A DNA stretch of 64,000 nt from contig NZ_FOAB01000006.1 of the NCBI RefSeq assembly GCF_900109375.1, positions 363,097 through 427,096 of the forward strand, read 5' to 3'. The position numbers and the translations under genes are program-made. A model generated the notes under the pieces. That model saw only the letters and a program-made list of their open reading frames with translations. It was not told where the DNA came from and made no database searches. Shown piece by piece: positions 36,578 through 46,001 of this stretch. The first letter of the stretch is position 1. Every line of letters begins with the position of its first letter. Source of the stretch: Aquimarina amphilecti. GTDB taxonomy: Bacteria > Bacteroidota > Bacteroidia > Flavobacteriales > Flavobacteriaceae.

Positions 36578-37669
36578 CTATTGAGGTGTTAAAGTATATG
36601 TATAATTATTAGGGTTACTTAGGTCTAAAGTAACTAAGTATGTTCCAGCAGTATCAACACTAAGGTTTCCACCATTAAATCCTAATTGACCATCTTCTGC
36701 TCCAGTACCTAAATTATCCTGTGGATCATCCCAGTTGTCATTAGCTCTAAATTTAAACTCATCAACAGTTAAGTCAACTACGATACTCCAAGTTTGAGCA
36801 GCGGCATCATACGTTAAATCTGTATCACTATCCCAACCTGTTGGTGTAGCAGCTCCAATAATACCCCATACTTGCTTTCTTGATGTCCAAGTGATGTTTT
36901 CTGGATCAGTAAAATCGGCATCTATTTTATAGTACCCTGCTTCAGAAACTCTCATGTTAGATTCTCCTTCTTGCACTAAAACCCCTGAAGATCCACTTCC
37001 GTCAGCATCTCCATAATCTCCTTCAAAACTAGTATTGGTAGGTAATACTTTAAACTCTGGACTAGCATTGTTTAAGAAAATATATCCTTGAAAAGCAGTT
37101 GCTCCGAACTCAGCAGCTTCAATAGTTGGTAAAGTATCTGCAGGTGTCCAATCGTCACCATATCCACCAGCGCTTAAGAAGTTTCCAATAATAAAAAACT
37201 TAGGTGCTTCCGTAGTAAATGGAGTTATAACAACAATTCTTGATTCAGAATATTGAGGTTCTCCAGCTCCAACATTTGCAGCAATTCTAACTTCTACGTT
37301 AGAAGGCTCTCCTGGAGCTAAACCTAATGCCAAAGCTGCATTATTAAAAGAATCTACAGATACAGGAATTTGTAATGAACTACCACTTCCTAGTTCTTGA
37401 GCAGAAGCGAATTCATTTCCTTCCGTATCAACTTGAACAATATAGTTTGTAGCAGCATCAAAATTGAAATCCGCATCTGTAAATGTAAACCTCTCTGCGA
37501 GCAGGTCTTTAGTTTCAAAAGTAAATACATAAGAAGTTCCAGCTTCTGGAGCAGTTAATACAGGAGCTTCGGCTAATTCAAAAATTGGTCTATCTTCTAT
37601 GTTATCGTCACTTGTACATCCAATAAATAATGTACTTAGTATAGCTAATGTTAAAAATATTTTTTTCAT
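36578..37669 (-). CDS. SusE/SusF-like starch-binding outer-membrane lipoprotein
   Basis: The protein has 363 residues, with lipobox FIGCTSDDN. The N-terminal SusE-type domain (about 22-140) begins with PVLTAPEAGTSYVF and has the pattern ATNYIVQVDTEGNEF. Two further beta domains (about 155-265 and 270-363) contain aromatic-rich surfaces (WDSDTDLTYDAAAQTW, FKFRANDNWDDPQDN) typical of starch-binding modules. It sits on the outer face of the outer membrane and holds maltodextrin for the SusCD complex. It lies 13 bp after susD in the same operon. SusE versus SusF cannot be decided; it is shorter than SusF. Confidence 0.87.
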   Translation of the reverse strand: MKKIFLTLAILSTLFIGCTSDDNIEDRPIFELAEAPVLTAPEAGTSYVFTFETKDLLAERFTFTDADFNFDAATNYIVQVDTEGNEFASAQELGSGSSLQIPVSVDSFNNAALALGLAPGEPSNVEVRIAANVGAGEPQYSESRIVVITPFTTEAPKFFIIGNFLSAGGYGDDWTPADTLPTIEAAEFGATAFQGYIFLNNASPEFKVLPTNTSFEGDYGDADGSGSSGVLVQEGESNMRVSEAGYYKIDADFTDPENITWTSRKQVWGIIGAATPTGWDSDTDLTYDAAAQTWSIVVDLTVDEFKFRANDNWDDPQDNLGTGAEDGQLGFNGGNLSVDTAGTYLVTLDLSNPNNYTYTLTPQ

Positions 37670-37682
37670 TTTATATAATTTT

Positions 37683-39530
37683 TTAATAACCTGAGTTTTG
37701 ATTAATGTTTGGATTTGCTACTAATTCAGTAGACGGGATTGGGAAAAGGCTTATGTGAGGAGGTAGTGGAGAACCATTGGTTGCTCCATTTTTAAATGGC
37801 CATAAATAGGTTCCTCCAGTAAATTGTTCGAATCTTATTAGATCCGTTCTTCGCTGGCCTTCCCAGTATAATTCTCTTCCTCTTTCATCAAGTAAGAAGT
37901 CTAATGTAAGATCTCCAGCATTTATATTTCCGCTAGAGTCACCATAAGCACGTTCTCTTAGTTGATTAACATATCCTACAGCATCATTAGGAGTACCTCC
38001 TGTACCACCTCTTACTACAGCTTCGGCATAGTTTAAGAAAACTTCTCCAAGTCTAAACATGTGAAAATCAGCATCTACATGTGTCCCTGTTCCATCTGAT
38101 CCTGGTTCTAAATCTACTCCAACGTTTCTCCATTTTTGTATTGCATATCCATCAGAATAATTTGAAAGTGTTGCAATCTCAAGAGTTTGACCGTTTGAAT
38201 AGAATTTTCCTCTTGAGTCATTCCAAAGTGGCTGAGAAGCAATCGAAACTGCCATAGTTGGTGCTGATACTTCAGTACCATTATTAGTGATAACACCAGT
38301 CAAAAAGTTATAGGTATATACCTCGTTTGAGTCAAAGTCAGGATTAATGTTATTTTCATCAGTCCCTAGATATTCAAAATCACCATCCGCATCAAATGCT
38401 TTTAATGTACCTGCGTCTTCAGCTAATAATCTTAAATCATTGTCATATTCATAGATTTCAAAGGATCCACTACTATTTCCAAATAACTCAACAAAAGATT
38501 CTGTAGTTCGTACTCCAAACCATCCACCATCTATACCAAAGGCTCTAGGTCTAATATTTCCACCAATTGGAGCATGTGTTAAGAAAGTCGTTCCTCCAAA
38601 AGATTGTGTGTTAATTCCATCAAAGGCAACACTAAAAATACTCTCGCTTTGAGAACCATTGAAATTATTATCTGCTAAGAAAAGTTTTTGATAATCATCG
38701 ACTAAGGCAAAACCTGCGTTCAATATTTTATTAGTGTATTCTAAACTTTCTGTATACATTTCTACACCAGTATATACTTCTGCATTTAAGTAAAGTTTTG
38801 ATAATAGCATCCATACCGCAGCTTGGTCAGCTCTTGGATATGAATTTGTTTGTGGTGCTGGCATTTCATCTTCGATAGCTAATAACTCAGATACCACAAA
38901 ATCAAATGCTTCTTTTCTAGAAACTTGTGGAGGAATAAATCCAACTACTGGATCATTTTCCGTGAAGAAAGCAATATTCCCAAACATATCGATCAAATGA
39001 AAATGACTTAATGCTCTTAAGAAACGAGCCTCAGCTCTAAATCCTTGAATTTCTGTTCTTAAAGCTGCAGATACTCCTCTCGAATCTAATTTGCCATCCG
39101 TCGTTTGTCTCAAATATTCGTTTACCGATGAAACCTGAAAATTAGCTCTATCATAGAACGCTCTTACAAAAGCATTACTAGAAGTCCATTGTCCAAAATT
39201 TAATACAGGTAGATCAGGATCTCCCCAAGCAATTACAGCTTCATCTGTTGGTAATTCTTGTAGTTGCCAAAATCCTCTTAAGTATTGGCCGAAACCTGCG
39301 TCAATACCTGAAATGTCACTATCACCCGGACCTAACTGACCACTTACCGCTAGTCCAGAGTATAGCTTACCAAGTGCTTGCAAATATGCTTGATCAGAAC
39401 TAAAGAATTCATCCGTAGTTTGATTCTGATCATCATTAACTTCTACATCTAAATCATCAGTACAAGACCCTACAGATAATAGGAACGTGCATATACCAAT
39501 GTTTATTAAGTTTTTAAATTTTATCTTCAT
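37683..39530 (-). CDS. susD: SusD/RagB family nutrient-binding lipoprotein
   Basis: The protein has 615 residues, with lipobox SVGSCTDDLDV. The SusD N-terminal helical region (TTDEFFSSDQAYLQALGKLYSGL, spanning the first TPR-like helices) and the C-terminal RagB region (NYAEAVVRGGTGGTPNDA, DERGRELYWEGQRRTDLIRF) are clear. SusD caps the SusC channel and binds the oligosaccharide at the cell surface. It lies between susC (11 bp) and the susE-like gene (12 bp). Genes alongside are all for alpha-glucans, so starch or maltodextrin is the expected ligand. The length is slightly above the usual 500-600. Confidence 0.94.
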   Translation of the reverse strand: MKIKFKNLINIGICTFLLSVGSCTDDLDVEVNDDQNQTTDEFFSSDQAYLQALGKLYSGLAVSGQLGPGDSDISGIDAGFGQYLRGFWQLQELPTDEAVIAWGDPDLPVLNFGQWTSSNAFVRAFYDRANFQVSSVNEYLRQTTDGKLDSRGVSAALRTEIQGFRAEARFLRALSHFHLIDMFGNIAFFTENDPVVGFIPPQVSRKEAFDFVVSELLAIEDEMPAPQTNSYPRADQAAVWMLLSKLYLNAEVYTGVEMYTESLEYTNKILNAGFALVDDYQKLFLADNNFNGSQSESIFSVAFDGINTQSFGGTTFLTHAPIGGNIRPRAFGIDGGWFGVRTTESFVELFGNSSGSFEIYEYDNDLRLLAEDAGTLKAFDADGDFEYLGTDENNINPDFDSNEVYTYNFLTGVITNNGTEVSAPTMAVSIASQPLWNDSRGKFYSNGQTLEIATLSNYSDGYAIQKWRNVGVDLEPGSDGTGTHVDADFHMFRLGEVFLNYAEAVVRGGTGGTPNDAVGYVNQLRERAYGDSSGNINAGDLTLDFLLDERGRELYWEGQRRTDLIRFEQFTGGTYLWPFKNGATNGSPLPPHISLFPIPSTELVANPNINQNSGY

Positions 39531-39541
39531 TGCATTAATTT

Positions 39542-42493
39542 TTAAAAGTCTAAATTAACTCCAAATTGGTACGTTCTTGGTCTTGGATAAATCGTACTAT
39601 CAAAACCACTACTGATTTCAGGATCTATACCAGTATAATCAGTAATAATTAAAACATTATTCACCGTTCCGTACAATTTCATATCAATATTCTTATAGTT
39701 CAAGAAATTCTTAAAAGTGTATCCTAAAGAGATGTTATCTAATTTTAGGAATGAAGCATCTTGGATATAATAATCTGAAGAAAACCTATCAACTCCACCA
39801 TCAAAAAAGTTAGACTGTAATAAGTCTGTAGTAGTGTTAGAAAGTGTATTCTGGAAATTCAAAATTCTTCTTCCATTACTTCCCGCATCTACAAAATTAT
39901 AGTTATAATTCCCTACACTACCTCTCCAGAACATACTAAAGTTCCAATTCTTATAATCTAAGATGGTATTAAAACCGTAAAAGAAATCTGCTGCGGGTTT
40001 TCTATAAATATATTTATCTTTCTCATTTATGATGTTATCGTTATTTCTATCAACATAGGCTCCTTCTACAGGTGTTCCGTTAGCATCATATATTTGTTCA
40101 AATACCCAATAAGAATTAGGAGCGAAACCTACCGTTTGAATATTAATATTACTACCAACAAAACCGGTATTAAAGAACCCTTCGAAATTTGGATTATCTA
40201 CTGCAAATAATTCTGTAACTTCTCCTTTTTGAAAAGTTATATTACCTCCAATTTGCCATCTTAAGTTTTCTGTTTGGATGGGAGTAACATTTAAAGAAAG
40301 TTCAAGCCCTTCATTAGTTAAGTTCCCTAAATTCACATCATCTTCGTTTGATAAACTACCACTAGGAAGAGCAGCTAAAAAGAGAAGATCTTCGGTTTCT
40401 TTTCTATATACATCTATGGAACCGGATACTCTACCATCAAAAAGCCCATAATCTAAACCTACGTTATACTGAGTTGTAGTTTCCCAAGTTAAATCTGGAT
40501 TATAAGGAAGTGCTAGACCTGTAGAGATAAAGATTGGAGTTCCATCTGGTTCCTGACCAATCTGATATTGAGATTGTGGATCACTAGTCAATATTCTAGC
40601 AAGAGATGGCGTAGCATCACCGATACTTTGTTGTGGTGTAACACCATAACTTACTCTAAACTTTAATTGAGAAATTAAATTAGAATCTTTTAAGAAATTC
40701 TCGTTGTGTGCATTCCAAGAAAATGCTCCAGATGGACTATTTGTCCATTGATTTTCGAGACCAGAAAATCTTGAAGTCGCATCTCTTCTAAAACTTCCTG
40801 TAAAAATGTATTTATCAGCAATAGAGATAGTAGCCCTTCCAAAAAATCCTAATAAGACTTCTCTTGGATTATTAAATGGGTTATCTATTTCTACAAGATC
40901 GAATCCTCTACTAAAATTACTACCACTATCCAGAAATTTCTGATAAGAATATCCCGCTGTAACATCAAAAGTGGTATTTAGATCTTCAACATCTTTTCTG
41001 TAATTTAGATAGAAATCAAAAAGTAAATTTTCTCTTTTTTGTTGAGATCTGCTAAAACTGTCATTTCCAGTTCGAGCAGCGTTGGCTACCGAATTTGCAG
41101 ACGTAACATTTTCAGTTTTTGCACTTGCTATTTCATACCCTACATTTAAGTTCGCTCTTAACTCTGGTAGGAAATGAAATTTATAATCTACTTCTAAATT
41201 ACCTAGACTTCTAAAGATTAGACCACGACTATCATTCTGTTCTAAAGCAGCTACAGGGTTTTGTCCTGCAAGAGCAATGGCATTACCACTACCATCTAAC
41301 CATTGAAAGTAATTTCCAAAATTATTATCTTGAAATACTGGTTGTGTGGGATCAAAACCAAGAGCAGCACCAATATTTGTAGTTGCGTAGGTGTAATCTT
41401 CAATAGCAGTTTTGATATTAGTATTAATTCTCAAGTGATTATCAAAAAATTTTGTTCTTATATTAGCGGATAAAGAGGTTCTGTCTAGCTGATCAGTCTT
41501 TATAAGTCCTTCTTCACTTAGTAAACCAAGTGATACTCTATAATTAATCCAATCCCAACCACTGGAAAGGCTAATGTTATGATTTGTAGATACAGCATTT
41601 TGAAGAATCTCGTCTTGCCAATCTGTATTTTCTGTTCCTAATAAATCAATTTGTGCTTGAGATCCATTAGCAGTAACATATTCTCTAAACTGATTCCCAT
41701 CAAGAGCTTCAATTTTGTCAACTATTTCGGAAAATGTAACATTTCCGTTATAATTAAATTTTAACTTACCATCAGTATTTAATCCTTTTTTTGTTGTTAT
41801 AATAATTACTCCATTAGAAGCTCTAAAACCATAGATTGCCGTTGCAGATGCATCTTTAAGTACGGTAAAGGATTCAATATCGTTTGGATTAATTGAATTT
41901 AGATTATTTCTTGTTCCTCCAGGTCCTGGATCTAATGGAACACCATCTACAATTATTAATGGATTGTTAGAAGCATTAAGAGAAGATCCTCCCCTAATTC
42001 TTATCGTTGACCCCTCACCAGGAGCACCTCCATTATCAATTACTGTAACACCGGCTGTACGTCCTTTGATCAATTGATCAGGAGAAGCATTTACACCTTG
42101 ATTAAAGTCATCTGCAGTAACGGTAGTTACAGAACCAGTTAAGTCTTTCTTTCTAACTGATCCATATCCAATAACCACTACTTGTTCTAGTTCCGCAGCA
42201 TCTTCTTGTAATGCAACATCAATTCTACTTGTTCCAGAGTATGGAAATTCTTGTGCAATAAAGCCAACATAAGAGAACTCAATTATATCCCCATTGTTAA
42301 CCCCATTTAATACATAATTCCCATCAAAATCTGATGAAGTTCCATTTGTTGTTCCCTTTATGATGATGTTCACACCGGGGATCGGTTGACCATTTCCAGC
42401 ATCGGTAACAGTACCACTGACCGACGACTGTGCAAAAAAGCTCATTGGTATCAACCACAATAAAAACAATGCGCTTTTAGTAAATGTTTTCAT
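39542..42493 (-). CDS. susC: SusC-type TonB-dependent outer-membrane transporter
   Basis: The protein has 983 residues. A signal peptide (ending MSFFAQ) precedes the carboxypeptidase-regulatory-like domain (about 24-105, VSGTVTDAGNGQPIPGVNI). The plug domain (about 110-220) contains VVIGYGSVRKKDLTGSV, RIRGGSSLNASNNPLIIVDG and ATAIYGFRASNGVIIITTKKG. The 22-strand barrel ends with the aromatic terminal residue in YQFGVNLDF. It imports maltodextrins with energy from TonB/ExbBD. It is the first gene of the minus arm. Its promoter region is shared with lacI across a 226-bp divergent spacer. Confidence 0.95.
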   Translation of the reverse strand: MKTFTKSALFLLWLIPMSFFAQSSVSGTVTDAGNGQPIPGVNIIIKGTTNGTSSDFDGNYVLNGVNNGDIIEFSYVGFIAQEFPYSGTSRIDVALQEDAAELEQVVVIGYGSVRKKDLTGSVTTVTADDFNQGVNASPDQLIKGRTAGVTVIDNGGAPGEGSTIRIRGGSSLNASNNPLIIVDGVPLDPGPGGTRNNLNSINPNDIESFTVLKDASATAIYGFRASNGVIIITTKKGLNTDGKLKFNYNGNVTFSEIVDKIEALDGNQFREYVTANGSQAQIDLLGTENTDWQDEILQNAVSTNHNISLSSGWDWINYRVSLGLLSEEGLIKTDQLDRTSLSANIRTKFFDNHLRINTNIKTAIEDYTYATTNIGAALGFDPTQPVFQDNNFGNYFQWLDGSGNAIALAGQNPVAALEQNDSRGLIFRSLGNLEVDYKFHFLPELRANLNVGYEIASAKTENVTSANSVANAARTGNDSFSRSQQKRENLLFDFYLNYRKDVEDLNTTFDVTAGYSYQKFLDSGSNFSRGFDLVEIDNPFNNPREVLLGFFGRATISIADKYIFTGSFRRDATSRFSGLENQWTNSPSGAFSWNAHNENFLKDSNLISQLKFRVSYGVTPQQSIGDATPSLARILTSDPQSQYQIGQEPDGTPIFISTGLALPYNPDLTWETTTQYNVGLDYGLFDGRVSGSIDVYRKETEDLLFLAALPSGSLSNEDDVNLGNLTNEGLELSLNVTPIQTENLRWQIGGNITFQKGEVTELFAVDNPNFEGFFNTGFVGSNINIQTVGFAPNSYWVFEQIYDANGTPVEGAYVDRNNDNIINEKDKYIYRKPAADFFYGFNTILDYKNWNFSMFWRGSVGNYNYNFVDAGSNGRRILNFQNTLSNTTTDLLQSNFFDGGVDRFSSDYYIQDASFLKLDNISLGYTFKNFLNYKNIDMKLYGTVNNVLIITDYTGIDPEISSGFDSTIYPRPRTYQFGVNLDF

Positions 42494-42526
42494 AAAAATT
42501 TAAATTAGTTTTTAATTGTTTTTAGC

Positions 42527-42544
42527 CTTATATTTTCACTTTCT
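42527..42544. repeat. 18-bp element upstream of susC, identical to one upstream of the MFS gene
   Basis: CTTATATTTTCACTTTCT occurs here and again at 43797-43814. Both copies are in the upstream spacers of the two arms of the same locus, in the same chromosomal orientation, thus opposite relative to the genes they precede. An exact 18-bp match within 1.3 kb in separate spacers suggests a shared regulatory site. Confidence 0.5.
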
Positions 42545-42580
42545 GGAGTCCAAAGTATGTAAAATCTATGTTAAATTTGA

Positions 42581-42615
42581 GCTACGGTGTAGCCGTAACC
42601 TTACTCAAACGTTTG
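42581..42615. promoter_or_regulatory. Operator-like palindromes in the susC-lacI divergent spacer
   Basis: CAAACGTTTG (42606-42615) is a perfect 10-bp palindrome with the central CG typical of LacI-family operators. Just before it, GCTAC/GTAGC (42581-42593, 3-base loop) overlaps TACGG/CCGTA (42583-42598). They lie about 90-120 bp upstream of both susC and lacI. Binding by the adjacent LacI-family protein is inference. Confidence 0.5.
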
Positions 42616-42719
42616 CGTGTGGATAACTTTTAAAATTCTGTTAAAATTTTAAGGGTAATTGTGATCATATCGCATATTTTCGCATTAAAATTTAACTTTT
42701 AATAAAAAATTCAAGGGAA

Positions 42720-43742
42720 ATGAAGCAAAAAGTTACGTTAAAACAAATAGCTAAAGAACTAGATGTATCTATTTCAACAGTGTCAAAAGCTTTAAAAGAT
42801 AGTGTAGAGATTAGTTTAGATACTCGACAAAAGGTAAAAGCTTTCGCTAAGTTGTATAACTATAAACCTAACAACATTGCACTTAGTCTAAAAAACAGGA
42901 AAACAAAAACAATTGGTGTTATTATTCCGGAGATAGTTCATCACTTTTTTACCACTGTAATTGGTGGTGTAGAAAAGGTAGCCAATGAAAAAGGATACAA
43001 CGTAATTATATGTTCTTCTAACAATTCTTTTGATAAAGAAGTAATAAATCTAGAAATGTTGGCTAGTGGTAGTGCAGATGGTTTTATCTTATCAGTAGCG
43101 AAAGAAACACAGCAAAAAAAAGATTATCATCATATAGAAGAAACGATGAGTCAGGGAATGCCAGTGGTTCTTTTTGATAGAATTATTGATGAATTAGTAT
43201 GTGATAAGGTTATTATTGATGATGGAAAAGGAGCACAAACCGCTACGAATCATCTATTGTCTTTAGGATGTAAAAAGATTGCAATTCTTACTACAGTTGA
43301 TTATATCAGTGTAGGTAAGTTAAGAACCAATGGCTATCTTAGAGCATTAAGAGCTTATGATATTACGGCTAGAGAAGATTATATCTTAAAAATTGAGGAT
43401 ATTGATAATTGCGAAGTAGAAATATCAGAATTTCTTCAAAATAAAGATGTGGATGCAATATTTGCTGTAAATGAACTTTTTGCAGTTACCGCAGCTAGAG
43501 TTTTAAATGATCAAGGGAAAAAAGTACCAGACGATGTCTCAATAGTAGGTTTTACAGATGGTATATTATCTAAACATTTTATCCCAAGTTTAACAACAAT
43601 TAGTCAACACGGAGAAGAGATGGGGATAAGGGCTGCCAAGCTACTTATAGATAAGCTTGAGGGAGAAGAAGATGTTCCTGAAGAATATAAAACAGTTATT
43701 ATAGACACGAGCTTGATCCAACGACAGTCTACAAAAAAATAA
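42720..43742 (+). CDS. LacI-family transcriptional regulator of the starch locus
   Basis: The protein has 340 residues. The N-terminal helix-turn-helix has TLKQIAKELDVSISTVSKAL, and the hinge helix (YNYKPNNIALSLKNRKTKTIGVI) leads into a periplasmic-binding-protein fold (about 60-335) for a small sugar effector. This is the standard LacI/GalR plan at full length. It lies between the two divergent arms, upstream of the MFS-pgmB-GH65-GH13 genes and next to susC, so it probably controls both. The effector is likely maltose or a maltose-derived phosphate sugar; that is inference from the neighbours. Palindromes with a central CG occur in its own upstream spacer. Confidence 0.93.
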   Translation: MKQKVTLKQIAKELDVSISTVSKALKDSVEISLDTRQKVKAFAKLYNYKPNNIALSLKNRKTKTIGVIIPEIVHHFFTTVIGGVEKVANEKGYNVIICSSNNSFDKEVINLEMLASGSADGFILSVAKETQQKKDYHHIEETMSQGMPVVLFDRIIDELVCDKVIIDDGKGAQTATNHLLSLGCKKIAILTTVDYISVGKLRTNGYLRALRAYDITAREDYILKIEDIDNCEVEISEFLQNKDVDAIFAVNELFAVTAARVLNDQGKKVPDDVSIVGFTDGILSKHFIPSLTTISQHGEEMGIRAAKLLIDKLEGEEDVPEEYKTVIIDTSLIQRQSTKK

Positions 43743-43775
43743 CATACTAAAATTATTTTATTTAAAATATTATAA

Positions 43776-43783
43776 TATATTTG
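43776..43783 (+). promoter_or_regulatory. Bacteroidota -7 promoter element of the MFS operon
   Basis: TATATTTG matches TAnnTTTG exactly, about 92 bp before the MFS start codon. No clear TTTG appears at the -33 distance. Transcription from here would place the 18-bp element and the dyad at 43829-43850 in the 5' leader. Confidence 0.4.
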
Positions 43784-43796
43784 ACGCCTATCAGAA

Positions 43797-43814
43797 CTTA
43801 TATTTTCACTTTCT
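43797..43814. repeat. Second copy of the 18-bp shared element
   Basis: CTTATATTTTCACTTTCT here is identical to 42527-42544. It lies about 14 bp after the putative -7 element and 61 bp before the MFS start codon. Confidence 0.5.
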
Positions 43815-43828
43815 ACTAACATAAGTTT

Positions 43829-43850
43829 TGATAAGTGTACGCGCTTATCA
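43829..43850. promoter_or_regulatory. Inverted repeat in the leader of the MFS gene
   Basis: TGATAAG (43829-43835) and CTTATCA (43844-43850) are perfect inverted arms around an 8-base centre. The 22-bp size and position 25 bp before the start codon fit a dimeric repressor operator. Which protein binds is unknown; the upstream LacI-type regulator is the first candidate. Confidence 0.45.
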
Positions 43851-43874
43851 TAGTAATTATTAAAGATTTACTTA

Positions 43875-45245
43875 ATGAACAAGCGTAAGCTAAGTTTCTG
43901 GGAAATTTGGAACATGAGTTTCGGTTTTCTAGGAATACAATTCGGTTTTGCATTGCAAGGCGGATTCATGTCTAGAATTTTTCAGACGTTAGGAGCAGAA
44001 ATCCATGATATTCCAATCATGTGGATTGCGGCACCATTGACCGGTCTATTGGTACAACCTATTATCGGATATTTAAGTGATAGAACTTGGAATCCTAGAT
44101 GGGGAAGAAGAAGACCTTATTTTCTAATTGGAGCTATTTTTAGTTCCATAGCATTATTTTTTGTGCCGCACTCTCCAGCTTTGTGGGTAGCTGCTGGTTT
44201 TTTATGGATTTTAGATGCCTCCATTAATATTTCAATGGAACCTTTTAGAGCTTTAGTAGCGGATAAGTTACCTGAATCACAAAGGTCTTATGGATTTGTA
44301 ATTCAAACATTAATTATTGGTATAGGAACTTGGATAGCGAGTAATCTTCCTTGGATGGTTTCTCAATTAGGTGTAAGTGATTCTGCTGCTAATGGAGTGG
44401 TTCCCATGTCAGTTAAGGTTGCTTTTGCCATTGGAGCTTTTGTCTTTCTTATAAGTATTTTATATACAGTTTTTACAACGACAGAGTATCCTCCAGAGGA
44501 TATGGAAGAGTTTAAAAGAGAAAAAGAAAAGAAAAATCAGTTTATTCCAGATATTTTGAATAACATCGGGAGTATGCCTTTAACAATGAAGAAGTTAGGT
44601 GTAGTGCAGTTTTTTAGTTGGTTTGCTTTTTTTACTATGTGGAGTCTTACCAACCCTGCTTTAACTGAGCATATTTTTGAAACTCCTGCACCAGTAGAAG
44701 CAAATTACAATATGGATTCTGAAGAATCTGTAAATGAGTTTCAAATAGCTAATACAGCATTCCAAAAATCATCAAATGAGGTAGGTAAATACATGGGTGT
44801 TTATGGATTATCATCTATGGCTTTTGCTCTAATATTAGCTTTTTATACTTCTAAAAGAAGAATTAACAGAAAACTAGTACACCTTTTTTCATTAATATTG
44901 GGAGGAGTAGGTTTTATATCTATGTATTTTATACCATCTCCTTCTTGGTTAATACTTTCTTTTACATTAATAGGTTTTTCTTGGGGTAGTATTTTGTCTA
45001 TGCCATATGCAATGTTATCCAGTTCTGTTGATCCTAAAAAGATGGGAGTCATTATGGGAATTTTTAATATGTTTATTGTTATACCGCAGGTGATAGCCGC
45101 TTTGGGAGGAATAAATTATACGTATAAGCTTATAGGAGAAGAAACAATTAACGCAATGATAGTAGCAGGAATTAGTCTAATTATAGCTGGTTTTTGTAAC
45201 TTGTTGATTACTAATAAAGATGCTATCACATATAACCCAAAATAA
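43875..45245 (+). CDS. MFS sugar transporter (SLC45/GPH-like), probable maltose importer
   Basis: The protein has 456 residues with about 12 membrane segments. The N-terminus FWEIWNMSFGFLGIQFGFALQGGFMSRIFQTLG and the motif LSDRTWNPRWGRRRPYFLIG (loop 2-3, given here in part of its range) are typical of the SLC45-like sugar:cation symporters found beside maltose phosphorylases in Bacteroidota. It resides in the inner membrane and should bring maltose or short maltodextrins from periplasm to cytoplasm. It lies 7 bp before the beta-phosphoglucomutase gene. The acidic insert near residues 275-300 (between segments 7 and 8) is not unusual for the group. Confidence 0.88.
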   Translation: MNKRKLSFWEIWNMSFGFLGIQFGFALQGGFMSRIFQTLGAEIHDIPIMWIAAPLTGLLVQPIIGYLSDRTWNPRWGRRRPYFLIGAIFSSIALFFVPHSPALWVAAGFLWILDASINISMEPFRALVADKLPESQRSYGFVIQTLIIGIGTWIASNLPWMVSQLGVSDSAANGVVPMSVKVAFAIGAFVFLISILYTVFTTTEYPPEDMEEFKREKEKKNQFIPDILNNIGSMPLTMKKLGVVQFFSWFAFFTMWSLTNPALTEHIFETPAPVEANYNMDSEESVNEFQIANTAFQKSSNEVGKYMGVYGLSSMAFALILAFYTSKRRINRKLVHLFSLILGGVGFISMYFIPSPSWLILSFTLIGFSWGSILSMPYAMLSSSVDPKKMGVIMGIFNMFIVIPQVIAALGGINYTYKLIGEETINAMIVAGISLIIAGFCNLLITNKDAITYNPK

Positions 45246-45252
45246 ATTTAGA

Positions 45253-45918
45253 ATGACAAAAAAAGCATTCATATTTGATCTTGATGGTGTCATAGTGGAC
45301 ACTGCAAAATATCATTTTCTAGCATGGCAAAATTTAGCCAATGGTCTTGATATTTCTTTTTCTGAAGAACAAAACGAACAACTAAAAGGAGTTAGCCGAG
45401 TGCGATCTTTAGAAAAAATTTTAGAATGGGGAAATAAAACCATTTCAGAACAAGAATTTACTGCCTTGATGGCTAAAAAGAATGAAGAGTATCTAAATTA
45501 TATCGAAACTATGGATACTTCAGAAGTTCTTCCAGATGTGCCAAGAGTTTTAGATTATCTTTTAACCAAAGATCAAGCTGTTGCTCTGGGATCCGCTAGT
45601 AAAAATGCCAGAATTATTCTAGATAAGGTATTGCTTAAAGAAAAGTTTCAGGCTATTGTAGATGGGACAAATGTTTCTAAAGCAAAACCAGATCCAGAAG
45701 TGTTTTTAATTGGAGCGCAAAAATTAGGAATAGAACCTGAAAATTGTGTTGTTTTTGAAGATTCTGTTGCAGGTATTCAAGCTGCTAATACTGCAAATAT
45801 GGTCAGTATTGGTATTGGAGATCCAAAAGTGCTGCATGAAGCAGATTATATATTTAAAGATTTTACAGAAATAAAAGAAGAATTCATTAACCAATTAGTT
45901 ACAACCAGTAAAAAATAA
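45253..45918 (+). CDS. pgmB: Beta-phosphoglucomutase
   Basis: The protein has 221 residues from the ATG at 45253, 7 bp after the transporter stop. An in-frame ATG at 45220 would overlap the transporter gene and add 11 residues before the catalytic segment. It is a HAD-superfamily enzyme with catalytic FDLDGVIVDTAKYH (nucleophile and acid/base Asp), the cap-domain GVSR segment, LGSASKN, KAKPDPEVFL and VFEDSVAGIQAA. It converts beta-glucose-1-phosphate, the product of the downstream GH65 phosphorylase, to glucose-6-phosphate in the cytosol. Confidence 0.93.
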   Translation: MTKKAFIFDLDGVIVDTAKYHFLAWQNLANGLDISFSEEQNEQLKGVSRVRSLEKILEWGNKTISEQEFTALMAKKNEEYLNYIETMDTSEVLPDVPRVLDYLLTKDQAVALGSASKNARIILDKVLLKEKFQAIVDGTNVSKAKPDPEVFLIGAQKLGIEPENCVVFEDSVAGIQAANTANMVSIGIGDPKVLHEADYIFKDFTEIKEEFINQLVTTSKK

Positions 45919-46001
45919 GAATAATTTGAAATGCCTATCGAAGAATTCAATTGAATATTTAATAGGTGTTTCTATCAACTAAAAATAAAAAAAGAGAACC
46001 G

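Noticed and set aside
37683..42493. The SusC/SusD pair as a novel uptake system
   Set aside because: Neighbouring SusE-like, GH13 and GH65 genes place it in the well-known starch/maltodextrin locus type.
45220..45252. An earlier ATG for beta-phosphoglucomutase
   Set aside because: It overlaps the transporter gene and adds 11 residues ahead of the catalytic FDLDG segment, which normally lies very near the N-terminus.
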